In this document: positions 1 through 7,222 of the stretch, piece after piece
Layout of the letters: each line of letters opens with the position of its first letter
How positions within the stretch are numbered: position 1 is the first letter of the stretch
Virus record (IMG/VR): IMGVR_UViG_3300037247_001803
Coordinates: 1-42,966 of that record
DNA from: a virus
Length of the DNA stretch: 42,966 nucleotides
Reading direction: 5' to 3' (one strand)
Program-made: the position numbers and the translations under genes
Notes under the pieces: generated by a model
What the model was told of the DNA's origin: nothing
Databases searched by the model: none
What the model saw: the letters and a program-made list of their open reading frames with translations, nothing else

Positions 1-127
1 ATCAGATGTTTCAAACAGAATACATTTTGCATCAAGAAGCCGTTCGCCTTCCGGAAGTTCACTTCGACTTTTTCCATCAAGAGGCTGAATACTTCCAAAC
101 TCATTAGGGAAAGTATTATCTGAACCA
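1..127. repeat. Terminal direct repeat, left copy
   Basis: These 127 bases are identical to 42840-42966. A protein-coding frame passes through the repeat and joins seamlessly when the ends are fused, so the repeat is most simply an assembly overlap of a circular or circularly permuted molecule (127 is a common assembler k-mer size). A true short terminal repeat cannot be excluded from sequence alone. Confidence 0.95.
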
Positions 128-246
128 GGGGTATAAATACCCTTAACCCTGATACCTGGATTCTGCTTGATCAAAGTGAATTGCTCTATAGATGCCTGGT
201 TTCTTAACACGGCCTTACTTGCATTTTGACCGATCTTATAAGCCAT
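1..246 (-). CDS. Connector/neck-region protein, 5' part (gene split by the window ends)
   Basis: The ATG is at 246 and overlaps the stop of the upstream gene (TGATG). The window holds the first 82 codons (MAYKIGQNASKAVLRNQ...). Joining position 1 to 42839 continues the same frame for 55 more codons to a TGA at 42675-42677, giving a 136-residue protein. I do not recognise the family. It lies between a gp10-like tail-completion gene and a tail-terminator-like gene, where head-closure or neck proteins are usual, so a connector role is inferred from position only. The intact joined frame is the best evidence that the genome is circular or permuted. Confidence 0.8.
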   Translation of the reverse strand, partial: MAYKIGQNASKAVLRNQASIEQFTLIKQNPGIRVKGIYTPGSDNTFPNEFGSIQPLDGKSRSELPEGERLLDAKCILFETSD

Positions 247-692
247 CAGGTAATCACCTTGTGAGTAATAGATTTCTTATACAGCTCATGAATACCAATC
301 AGAGGATTGCTTGATTTCTTTGCTTTCTTCGTTTCCTCCTTGTTTTCAGGAGTTCTCAAAGTAACGATTGATTGCTTAATAGCACCTTCCATTTTTTCAC
401 CGATCAAGCCGGCCAATTGTTTATCAACGACCATTTTTTGAGGGTCAACATTCTTTTTGATCATTCCCGGTATTGTTTTTTCAAGTTTCTTAATAGCGTT
501 TCTAATTGCCGGCCTCTCTGGAATATCTACAGTTCCGAATTCATTCCATGCGGCAACTGCGGCAACAAAAGTGCCATCCGGATATTTCGCACTGGCAAAA
601 ACACCGGCCTCAATTGCTTTGACACCACCTTTTCCGGCTCCATCAAAAAACTTTTTTAGCTTTTCTCCACCCTCAAAAGTTACATCAACCAT
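246..692 (-). CDS. HK97 gp10-like tail-completion/neck protein
   Basis: This 148-residue protein has the look of the HK97-gp10/virion-morphogenesis family: an N-terminal strand followed by a short motif AAWNEFGTVDIPERPAIRNA, the typical N-E-F-G...I-P-x-R-P-x-x-R signature of these small connector proteins (about residues 49-68), then a helical, Lys-rich C-terminal half. Members complete the head-tail joint in siphoviruses and myoviruses. The start has a GAGGG ribosome site 8 bases upstream and overlaps the previous stop by one base (TAATG), so translation is probably coupled. Family assignment is from motif recognition; the exact position in the neck is inferred. Confidence 0.75.
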   Translation of the reverse strand: MVDVTFEGGEKLKKFFDGAGKGGVKAIEAGVFASAKYPDGTFVAAVAAWNEFGTVDIPERPAIRNAIKKLEKTIPGMIKKNVDPQKMVVDKQLAGLIGEKMEGAIKQSIVTLRTPENKEETKKAKKSSNPLIGIHELYKKSITHKVIT

Positions 693-1069
693 TATGCAAC
701 CCTCACGCTGAACCGTTTACCTGGACATGAATTTCTTAAAATAACATACATCCGTCCGTAGGGATTGGTAGTATAAAAAGAGTCATCCGTCCCGTCCTGG
801 GCCATTGATTTAAAAGAAGCACTCACGCTTTTTGCTGACTCGCTTGCAGTTTCCCGCGCTCCACCACCGTCCACGCTTCCACCAGAACCACCCACACCAC
901 TTTCATCATTGATAACATAAATATGGGCAGCAAGATAAACGGTTGCCATCTCACAAATGGCGTGAATGATGATAGCATTATTTAAAAACAATGTTATCTC
1001 ATCATCAGATTTGAGATTAAACTCAGGGAATTGATCCCTGAATATGGGGAGTAGTTCGTCGGCTGTCAT
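692..1069 (-). CDS. DUF4054-like head-tail adaptor
   Basis: A 125-residue protein opening with MTADELLPIFRDQFPEF, the pattern of the DUF4054 family (start of the mature fold: short helix, then FP-E-F before the first long helix). DUF4054 proteins lie between the capsid and tail-completion genes and are thought to be connector adaptors. A Gly/Ser-rich linker (about residues 59-70) separates the helical N-terminus from a C-terminal part ending YGRMYVILRNSCPGKRF, also typical of the family. It is packed tightly between neighbours (2 bases after the upstream stop, 1-base overlap downstream). Confidence 0.75.
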   Translation of the reverse strand: MTADELLPIFRDQFPEFNLKSDDEITLFLNNAIIIHAICEMATVYLAAHIYVINDESGVGGSGGSVDGGGARETASESAKSVSASFKSMAQDGTDDSFYTTNPYGRMYVILRNSCPGKRFSVRVA

Positions 1070-1071
1070 GC

Positions 1072-1647
1072 TTAAGACTCTTTTTGCATTTCTTCGAACT
1101 GCTGTTTTTCATCTTCCGTTAGAGGACCGTATAATTTTTTATCCTCTGAATCCATTACCCAGAATTTTCCGGCACCACGATGTTCAATGGTATGGGCTTC
1201 AGGATCGAAAACAAATGGCTTGTTTGGTATTACATCGTTTTTTTCGGTGGCGCCGGACCCTGAATCACCTTTTTTGAGAACCTTGATTTGATCTTCAAGG
1301 ATAGATTTTCCCTTTACGAGATCAGACACCTTTTTCTCAAGAGCCTTAAAAGATGCTTCCATCTCTTTCCGAAGTTTGGCTTCAATCTCTTTTTTAATTA
1401 CAGGCCCAAGATCTTGCCTTGCTTCGGAAAGAGCCTGTTCTTTGATCAAGTTGCGCTCTGTGGCCATCCGTTTTTTCAAATCACCATCCACGGCAAACAA
1501 AGTGGTGTTGTACAATGCCGCTCCGGAAGGTGTTTTACAAAAATCCATTAATGCCTGTTCGTTAACATCGGTATTCAGACCTCTCTGACAAAGGATTCTG
1601 CCGACATAAACCGGGTTTCCTTTATTTTTTACTTTAATCATACCCAT
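1072..1647 (-). CDS. Hypothetical virion-region protein, coiled-coil
   Basis: A 191-residue protein. The frame is open to 1674, but the ATG at 1647 is preceded by GAAGAGG at good spacing, whereas the ATG pair at 1669-1674 has no ribosome site, so 1647 is chosen. The middle (about residues 70-130) is rich in Lys, Glu and Leu with heptad-like spacing and should form a helix or coiled coil. The C-terminal 50 residues hold aromatic and charged segments (FVFDPEAHTIEHRGAGKFWV). It sits directly after the capsid gene in transcription order. No family is recognised; a structural or assembly role is inferred from position only. Confidence 0.7.
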   Translation of the reverse strand: MGMIKVKNKGNPVYVGRILCQRGLNTDVNEQALMDFCKTPSGAALYNTTLFAVDGDLKKRMATERNLIKEQALSEARQDLGPVIKKEIEAKLRKEMEASFKALEKKVSDLVKGKSILEDQIKVLKKGDSGSGATEKNDVIPNKPFVFDPEAHTIEHRGAGKFWVMDSEDKKLYGPLTEDEKQQFEEMQKES

Positions 1648-1677
1648 AGAGACCTCTTCATCTTTCACCATCAAAAA

Positions 1678-2769
1678 TTAAATTGCATCAAAATATCTCA
1701 TCACTGTTGGGCGCTTCACATTCAGTCCGCTGATTTTGTACTCCATTGGTGCATCAACGCCGTAATGAGTCTCAACCATCCGGATCACACGAGGCTGAAT
1801 AGGCATAGCCATCTCCATAATCCTGTCATGATTAAATCCAAACAGACACCTGTCAGTTGCGCCGGAACCGGCACCAGCCATTTCCGCCACGGATTCCATC
1901 TTCAATTCTTGGCCTGTTCTCCGTGTCCATTGATTATTCACCCGAACATATTCCCAAACGGTTTTTGACGCATCGGTAGCCAGTTTGGTATCACCAATGA
2001 GGGTTTCTTGAGCAAGCGGAAAATATATGGTCAAGCCTGTTTTAATAATCCTGCTCATGACTTCAGCTGACTGTGAAATAATATCAGACACGCCATCAAG
2101 AATGAACTTGACCATTTCATCAGCCGTCATGTTTGCAATTGTTTTTGTACTGTTTGCCGCTGGTATATCAGCCTGGTTAATAAGACCTGTGAAACTCCGG
2201 CTTGCATCGCCTTCCAGACCTACGATCTCAATATGATCAAGACAACCTTCTGTCCCGGCTTGGATCGAATGAGTATCAAGAGGAATTCCGGCAAAGGCCG
2301 CGCCTCTAACATCCTCAAGAGTCCAAGAAGGAATGATCCCGGCATATTCCAGCGCATAAGGTACGTTCTGCATGGATGCAGATGCCCTGTTTGCATCCTT
2401 CCCGGAATTGTCAATGAATTTGCCAAGGCCGTATTTGTTAGCAACCTTGTAGCTGTAAGTCGTTGCGCCTTCCGGAATCGTGGTTATAATCGGAAAATAA
2501 CTGTCAAGCCTGAAATCCGTATACAGGATTTCTTCAACCATAGCCTGGATTGCTTGAAAGTTATTTGTTACGAATCCCAAAGCTTGCGCCGATGCTTCGA
2601 TGTCGTTCAAAGGCACTTTGACAGGATTGTGTTTTGATGGCAATGCGTTAAAATCATGTACCAACCCCCTGGTTTTAAGCTGATAATTATGAGCGTCAAG
2701 CATTTTTTTTGCCGCCATATCCTTGTAAAATTGATAATCCCTTTCGGTTTGTCCTAAAATATCAGGCAT
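1678..2769 (-). CDS. Major capsid protein (DUF2184-type)
   Basis: A 363-residue protein preceded by AAGGAG and located after the cement and protease/scaffold genes. Its body resembles the DUF2184 major-capsid family: a Q-A-x-V-E-E-I-L-Y-T-D-F segment about residue 80, followed by the P-I-x-T-x-I-P-E-G-A stretch and a strand-rich domain with the E-Y-A-x-I-I-P-S-W-T-L-E-D-V turn near residue 145. These are expected for an HK97-fold shell protein. Length and context match. It should be the most abundant virion protein. No sign of truncation. Confidence 0.88.
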   Translation of the reverse strand: MPDILGQTERDYQFYKDMAAKKMLDAHNYQLKTRGLVHDFNALPSKHNPVKVPLNDIEASAQALGFVTNNFQAIQAMVEEILYTDFRLDSYFPIITTIPEGATTYSYKVANKYGLGKFIDNSGKDANRASASMQNVPYALEYAGIIPSWTLEDVRGAAFAGIPLDTHSIQAGTEGCLDHIEIVGLEGDASRSFTGLINQADIPAANSTKTIANMTADEMVKFILDGVSDIISQSAEVMSRIIKTGLTIYFPLAQETLIGDTKLATDASKTVWEYVRVNNQWTRRTGQELKMESVAEMAGAGSGATDRCLFGFNHDRIMEMAMPIQPRVIRMVETHYGVDAPMEYKISGLNVKRPTVMRYFDAI

Positions 2770-2835
2770 TTTTTTAACTCCTTGTTTAAATATTATGTAT
2801 TAACAAACGCAAACGATTCAGCCTATTGGCAAAAC

Positions 2836-3966
2836 TTAGGACACGTCAAGAACCAAGTATGTGATATGAACTTCCAGAACTGAATCATCAGAAGCGTTAC
2901 CACCGAATTCGCCATCTCCATCATTGAAGAGGGCAAGATTTTTGTTCGCAACATCAGCCAAGGCATCAACGGCGTCTGCAATTGGTATTGCATTAATAAC
3001 AGTATCAGCTGCCTGATCAATGAAACCAGTACATTCAATCGCACCGGTCACGGGTATAGCTGACCCGCCATCATATTCGATCACAAGGTTATCATCGCTT
3101 TCAGTGAAAACCTCTGAGCCATAGTCTAAAACGAAAGTGGCAGATATCAGCTGAATCAGGGTGTTTGCTCCCTGGGCTGCGACAAGTTCGAACGGTGTGG
3201 CTCTTAATTGTTTTACATCGGCTGCGGGAATTGGCACTATTATTGTAGTAGGCGCAAAGTCTGCAACTACTTTCAGCTGAGTGTCAAGCAATTCATCGGC
3301 ATCCGCAAGGTCTGTGGCTGCATCAATGTAGTTCGTTCCAACCGGTGAAATATAAGAGCCATCAGTATCAAGCCCGGCCCCGGCCTGTGTAGCGTCAAGC
3401 TCTGTTTGAAGATCATCAGTGGTCGTGGCATCGAGCGCGACAAATGCATATGAGACAGAAGGAACTCTAATTTCTACTATTGCACCGTCAGCAACCGTTT
3501 TCCCCGGATCAACATAAAATTGAAAAGGTTTCTTTCTCAGATCGTCAGCGGTCGCAGGGCTCGGAGTATATTTGATCCATTTCTCTGTTGATTCGTTATA
3601 AATCGCTGAATCCATAGACAGAACAGTTTCACCGGCAATAGCAAAAACATGCCCGAATTCAACCAATGGCACAATTACACCAACCGCGAAAACAACTTCT
3701 GAAATGTTGTTTGTTGATGGGGCTCCGATAGCAGTGTTGAGCAAATTCTTGTTGAATCCGACAACATGCGTGACAAGCTTTCTTGTCGCTGCATCAACCG
3801 GCAAAATCCAATCGCTTCCGCTCACAAAATAAACACCCATACCAGGCTTTAATTCCACACCGGCAACACCTTGATCGATGTTATAAGGTGCACTGACTCT
3901 GGAAATTTCTCCGACTTGCCCACGCTGCTGGTGGTATGTAAAATTTCTTTGAATCATGTCAACCAT
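2836..3966 (-). CDS. Structural cement/decoration protein (Gp24-like)
   Basis: A 376-residue protein with GGAGG six bases before its ATG. The N-terminus (MVDMIQRNFTYHQQRGQVGE) followed by a segment with V-E-L-K-P-G-M-G-V-Y-F-V resembles the structural cement protein Gp24-like domain that stabilises capsids of DUF2184-type phages. The second half is Asp/Ala-rich with repeated short strands and may be an added surface domain; the family core is usually much shorter, so a fusion or insertion is likely. It sits between the protease/scaffold and capsid genes, the usual place for a cement protein. Confidence 0.7.
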   Translation of the reverse strand: MVDMIQRNFTYHQQRGQVGEISRVSAPYNIDQGVAGVELKPGMGVYFVSGSDWILPVDAATRKLVTHVVGFNKNLLNTAIGAPSTNNISEVVFAVGVIVPLVEFGHVFAIAGETVLSMDSAIYNESTEKWIKYTPSPATADDLRKKPFQFYVDPGKTVADGAIVEIRVPSVSYAFVALDATTTDDLQTELDATQAGAGLDTDGSYISPVGTNYIDAATDLADADELLDTQLKVVADFAPTTIIVPIPAADVKQLRATPFELVAAQGANTLIQLISATFVLDYGSEVFTESDDNLVIEYDGGSAIPVTGAIECTGFIDQAADTVINAIPIADAVDALADVANKNLALFNDGDGEFGGNASDDSVLEVHITYLVLDVS

Positions 3967-3996
3967 GTTATGCCTCCAATTTTATATATTAAATTT

Positions 3997-4686
3997 TTAA
4001 TCTTTCAGTTGCGTCCGTGCCTCAATAGCGGACATAGGCTCAGACAATGTTACACTATCTGATTTCTTCCAATCCTGATTGATAAATTTATCAGCCTCAG
4101 ACCTGTCCTTTGTAACCATATCAAGAAGGCCGCTCAGGTAATCGTCTGATTGATCTTTCATTTGTTCAGGCTTGACACCTACAGATGACAATGCTTTTTC
4201 AAGCAATTCCCTGTCAGTGGCATCATGAATTTTGAAGTCCTTATCAGTGATATATGGTTTCACGCGATCCAGAAGTTTCGATCTTGATTTTATACCATCT
4301 TGGATTTTGGCGTCCATGACTTCCGGCGTGATCTCTTCGGGGGGAGGATCGTTCACATCTTCAGTATCGCCCGAACCTGATTCCTGCGCTGCGGCTCCCG
4401 ACATTCCGGCAGCAATTTCTTTTGCAAGGGCTCCAAGAAATTCAGGTGTACCTACCGCCTCTTCAAGCTGGGGTTTTAATTCGGCAACCAAAGCGGGGAT
4501 CAAAGCGGCCATATCAATGTCTTTCAAAAACGCCTTACTTAAAATGTTTTTTTCATCGGTTAAGGCCTCGACAAAGGCAACAATATCGCCGACATCCTCA
4601 TCCTTTGCGTCTGGCATGAATAGTTTGATTTGATCCTCAGAAATACCGGCATCCCTGAGAGCTTTAAGCATTTGTTTTCTGGTCAT
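3997..4686 (-). CDS. Nested scaffold protein from an internal start
   Basis: Inside the protease/scaffold gene an in-frame ATG at 4686 is preceded by AAGGAG with an 8-base spacer, a better ribosome site than that of the full gene. It lies at the boundary between the DUF2213 domain and the acidic helical region, and would give a 229-residue protein starting MTRKQMLKALRDAG. Nested scaffolds of this kind are established for lambda C/Nu3 and many relatives. The sequence shows the site directly; the separate product is inferred. Confidence 0.65.
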   Translation of the reverse strand: MTRKQMLKALRDAGISEDQIKLFMPDAKDEDVGDIVAFVEALTDEKNILSKAFLKDIDMAALIPALVAELKPQLEEAVGTPEFLGALAKEIAAGMSGAAAQESGSGDTEDVNDPPPEEITPEVMDAKIQDGIKSRSKLLDRVKPYITDKDFKIHDATDRELLEKALSSVGVKPEQMKDQSDDYLSGLLDMVTKDRSEADKFINQDWKKSDSVTLSEPMSAIEARTQLKD

Positions 4687-5280
4687 AGTATTAGCTCCTT
4701 GATCTAAGATTTTTACGCTATCGCCACACCGCCCTTCCGGGACAATTGCCAAATGGTTGTTTAACATTGGACCATCCATTCGGTAAAAATATTTCTGACT
4801 GTTGAATGATCCTTCTTCTGAAATTATAAATACATCATATCCTAAACTTAACTCTTCAACTTCTCTTCCAAGAACTTGTTTGACCACGGCATCATCAGTG
4901 ATTTGGATTGATGCACCGAGCGTTTCTGAATCAATAGGTTCTACGGTTTCCCCGACTGATCCAATCGATAACCGGGAATGATTTGTCGAATCAATATCCT
5001 GTTCCGGATGCAACAAAGCAATCGGTTTCATTCTCAAACTTGCTGCTGTTTCAGGATGGAAAACAGTTTCCGGTGGACGAAAAACCCCAATAGATTCATC
5101 AGAATCAATACCAAAATCTCTGGCACAATACATCTGAACGCCCACTTTTGTTACCGCAGCAGTCGCTTTCAAATATCCTTCAGGTGTCAATTCCCTTGTC
5201 GACGTTATGGGAAGGACCACATTATCAGAAAAACGAACTTTGCAGTCTTGAAAATCTCGGAGTTTAAACCGTTTCTTCAT
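3997..5280 (-). CDS. Prohead protease/scaffold fusion (DUF2213)
   Basis: A 427-residue protein. Residues 1 to about 190 match the DUF2213 family (phage prohead protease-like): R-F-S-D-N-V-V-L-P-I-T near residue 17, an R-P-P-E-T-V-F segment near 68, P-I-A-L-L-H-P near 87 and a strand ending E-L-S-L-G-Y near 150. The rest is acidic, Glu/Asp/Lys-rich and helical, as expected for an internal scaffold. The protease should cleave scaffold and capsid precursor inside the procapsid. A second start inside the gene (4686) probably makes the scaffold separately. The start overlaps the upstream gene by 17 bases. Confidence 0.78.
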   Translation of the reverse strand: MKKRFKLRDFQDCKVRFSDNVVLPITSTRELTPEGYLKATAAVTKVGVQMYCARDFGIDSDESIGVFRPPETVFHPETAASLRMKPIALLHPEQDIDSTNHSRLSIGSVGETVEPIDSETLGASIQITDDAVVKQVLGREVEELSLGYDVFIISEEGSFNSQKYFYRMDGPMLNNHLAIVPEGRCGDSVKILDQGANTMTRKQMLKALRDAGISEDQIKLFMPDAKDEDVGDIVAFVEALTDEKNILSKAFLKDIDMAALIPALVAELKPQLEEAVGTPEFLGALAKEIAAGMSGAAAQESGSGDTEDVNDPPPEEITPEVMDAKIQDGIKSRSKLLDRVKPYITDKDFKIHDATDRELLEKALSSVGVKPEQMKDQSDDYLSGLLDMVTKDRSEADKFINQDWKKSDSVTLSEPMSAIEARTQLKD

Positions 5281-5599
5281 TGTTCAATTCCGTCAATAGT
5301 TTTTGAATCTGCTCATCAGACATATTGTCATAACATTCCAAGAGATAAAATTTTTCATTCGGAACTATACTATATCCATCATCATCTGCAAGGCCATATT
5401 TCATTAAAACATCAAGGGCGTATTCCCCGGTGGACATATTTCGATGCTCGAAAACCCTACCCTCCGGAGGGACCTGTATAATTTCACCGCCATACATTTT
5501 ATAAGGCTCTTTAACCTCACGGCTTGGCATATACTGTTCAATTAATCCAACTAAAGCATCAAGAATTTGTAAAGTCTCTTTTGTTATTTTTTCAATCAT
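5264..5599 (-). CDS. Hypothetical small acidic protein
   Basis: A 111-residue acidic protein overlapping the protease/scaffold gene by 17 bases and the upstream KTSC-domain gene by 4. It contains a predicted helix at the N-terminus and a short motif VFEHRNMSTGEYALDVLMKYGL in the middle, ending in an acidic helix. No signal peptide, membrane segment or metal site is visible and I do not recognise a family. The overlaps show it is a real operon member. Confidence 0.6.
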   Translation of the reverse strand: MIEKITKETLQILDALVGLIEQYMPSREVKEPYKMYGGEIIQVPPEGRVFEHRNMSTGEYALDVLMKYGLADDDGYSIVPNEKFYLLECYDNMSDEQIQKLLTELNNEETV

Positions 5600-5820
5600 T
5601 TTTCATCATTCTCCAACTTGGTAGCATCATGTATTTTAACTATAAATTTGTGAAAAGCACTACCAACACTATCAGCAAAAAGAACATTGCAAACCGTTTC
5701 TGGATCAATGTCCTTATAAGAATAGGATAACCGATTTTTGAACGTCACTACCAAAAGTTTAAATTCGATATCGTATGCAATTGATTTTATATTCGAACTT
5801 TCGACTAAATATTTTTTCAT
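5596..5820 (-). CDS. KTSC-domain protein
   Basis: A 74-residue protein made of one KTSC-like domain: V-E-S-S-N-I-K-S-I-A-Y-D at residues 6-17, then L-L-V-V-T-F, the Y-S-Y-K-D-I turn and a C-terminal S-V-G-S-A-F-H-K-F-I segment corresponding to the family's S-x-G-x-x-F-N. KTSC domains occur alone in many phages and bacteria and have been proposed to bind nucleic acid or protein, but their role is not established. It overlaps both neighbours by a few bases, so it is co-translated with this accessory virion block. Confidence 0.75.
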   Translation of the reverse strand: MKKYLVESSNIKSIAYDIEFKLLVVTFKNRLSYSYKDIDPETVCNVLFADSVGSAFHKFIVKIHDATKLENDEK

Positions 5821-6119
5821 TATTCTACTTGTTCTGTTATTATCTTAGGTTTTTTTATTTCTTTCGCAATCGATGTTTTGGTTGCTTTTCCTGAAAGAGA
5901 AGCCATGAAAGCAATTAACACCAAAGAGACTGCCCCGTATACAATTAATTCAAGTATTCTTATTCTCACATTATGTGCCTTGCTTGGTAATGTGGCAATT
6001 GATATTTTTAAATTTGATATATTGTCAGTGATTGATACCTTGAATTTTGATATATCTGTAGCAATACCATCAATTTTATCATGAATTCTCAAAATAGCAT
6101 CATAAACCTTATCGTCCAT
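5820..6119 (-). CDS. Small membrane protein, coiled coil plus one transmembrane helix
   Basis: A 99-residue protein with an amphipathic N-terminal helix (MDDKVYDAILRIHDKIDGIA), a short coiled coil, one hydrophobic segment (about residues 57-74) and a Lys-rich tail. This order is shared with XhlA-type lysis accessory proteins and some holins, but also with other small phage membrane proteins. Since no other clear holin is seen, it is a candidate for the lysis or membrane step; the assignment is speculative. Starts and stops overlap its neighbours by one base. Confidence 0.55.
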   Translation of the reverse strand: MDDKVYDAILRIHDKIDGIATDISKFKVSITDNISNLKISIATLPSKAHNVRIRILELIVYGAVSLVLIAFMASLSGKATKTSIAKEIKKPKIITEQVE

Positions 6120-6457
6120 TACGGCGAATCAGCATGAACATTAGGATCATCTGGCAAACTATATTTAATCGGCTTGAACGTATCCTTACCGGCTAAAACT
6201 GAATGGACTGTCAAATATCTGTCAGTCAATCCACGCCCTTGAACGATATTGTTTGCTCCTGAAATTACAAATGAACCGGCCGGAGCAACGGAAGGAAGTT
6301 CAGTCCAGTCGACCAATATATTAATGCCGTCAGATAGCTTATACTCAAGCAAATCAATAGATGACACAGGGTTCCCGTCCACATCTGTAAGAGTATAATT
6401 AATCGTGATGGTTTGACCTTCATTTACGCATTCTAAAAACTGAATCGTGCAAGTCAT
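6119..6457 (-). CDS. Hypothetical strand-rich virion protein
   Basis: A 112-residue protein, mostly alternating strand-like segments with an early G-Q-T-I-T-I-N-Y-T-L-T-D-V-D-G-N-P-V motif that resembles an immunoglobulin-like or BppU-like beta sandwich. No signal peptide. It lies in a run of small genes between the MuF-like gene and the scaffold, where decoration or head-fibre proteins are common. The function is unknown; a surface role is inferred from fold impression and context only. Confidence 0.6.
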   Translation of the reverse strand: MTCTIQFLECVNEGQTITINYTLTDVDGNPVSSIDLLEYKLSDGINILVDWTELPSVAPAGSFVISGANNIVQGRGLTDRYLTVHSVLAGKDTFKPIKYSLPDDPNVHADSP

Positions 6458-6469
6458 TTTACCCTCTAA

Positions 6470-6835
6470 TTACGTCGGGTCTAAAACTTCATGATCCCAT
6501 GTAGGAAATGTAACTGTTCCACCATCAGTCAACGACTGGCTTGTGCATGTCGTTATGTCGATAATAACAGTTGCGAGCGAAAGGATAACATGAAGTGCGG
6601 TCCCTGTGACCAAAATAGAAACACCAGTTTTTTCAGCCATAGCAACTTTTCTTCCGGATACATCGCCGGCACTGATCGTGTAATCATTACCATCACCTGG
6701 TGTCATGGCTACATTAGCGAGTGAGTTTGACAAATCGCCAGGCGTAGAAACGTCGCTCGTTACATCCATTCTTGTGGCCGTGGCAACCTCGTCAAGCAAC
6801 ACATCAATCGTATCATCAGGAACAAATTTACCCAC
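6470..6835 (-). CDS. Hypothetical phage structural protein
   Basis: A 121-residue protein with a GTG start preceded by a near-perfect GGAGG at 6-base spacing. It carries the pattern G-N-D-Y-T-I-S-A-G-D-V-S-G-R-K-V near residue 49, then G-T-A-L-H-V-I-L and a final G-G-T-V-T-F-P-T-W-D-H-E-V. I recognise this arrangement from many small phage virion-region proteins of unknown function, often near capsid or tail genes. A beta-rich decoration fold is plausible. The gene overlaps the upstream one by 8 bases. Confidence 0.65.
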   Translation of the reverse strand: MGKFVPDDTIDVLLDEVATATRMDVTSDVSTPGDLSNSLANVAMTPGDGNDYTISAGDVSGRKVAMAEKTGVSILVTGTALHVILSLATVIIDITTCTSQSLTDGGTVTFPTWDHEVLDPT

Positions 6836-7025
6836 CTTTCACCTCCTGTATTTTTGGATCAAGAATCAAAGTGATTTTTATATTCCCATTCTCAAGTTTT
6901 TCCTGGGTTTGATTTATGATCATGGATTTTAAACGCTGTCCGATACTTTTGACAGAGACATCCTGAACACTCGATTTTTGAGTTACATTTTGAATTTCGA
7001 GAACAACCGGTTTTATATCGTTCAT
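6828..7025 (-). CDS. Hypothetical small protein
   Basis: A 65-residue protein, strand-helix-strand by eye, with no Cys and no membrane segment. It overlaps the preceding gene's stop by 4 bases and the next gene's GTG start by 8, the packing expected of a translated member of the operon. No family is recognised. Confidence 0.5.
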   Translation of the reverse strand: MNDIKPVVLEIQNVTQKSSVQDVSVKSIGQRLKSMIINQTQEKLENGNIKITLILDPKIQEVKGG

Positions 7026-7213
7026 TTCGATAAATCAGTTAGGATGTTGTCAGACACCATAAATTCTTTTGTATGGTCGTCGGCATCTGAATTCTTTGGA
7101 TGAATAGAAAAACTCACACCCCTATCAAATGTTTTGATGACAGTTACTTCAAACTGCTTATCAACCCACTCTTCGTCTGAAAGTTTAAGCAATTCTTCTA
7201 GTGTTAAAGTCAT
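7022..7213 (-). CDS. Hypothetical small protein
   Basis: A 63-residue protein starting MTLTLEELLKLSDEEWVDK. A GTG at 7222 is in frame, but the ATG at 7213 has AGGTG six bases upstream and is preferred. The N-terminal amphipathic helix is followed by strand-rich sequence. It overlaps the next gene by 4 bases. Function unknown. Confidence 0.5.
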   Translation of the reverse strand: MTLTLEELLKLSDEEWVDKQFEVTVIKTFDRGVSFSIHPKNSDADDHTKEFMVSDNILTDLSK

Positions 7214-7222
7214 GATTGTCAC

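Noticed and set aside
1023-1041. Perfect 7-bp inverted repeat TCAGGGA-attga-TCCCTGA, same arms as the hairpin at 9477
   Set aside because: It lies inside the DUF4054-like coding frame, no stop or U-tract is near, and the shared arms are short enough for chance.
5820-6119. Definite holin
   Set aside because: One transmembrane helix after a coiled coil fits XhlA-like proteins but also many others; the genes next to it are not lysis genes.
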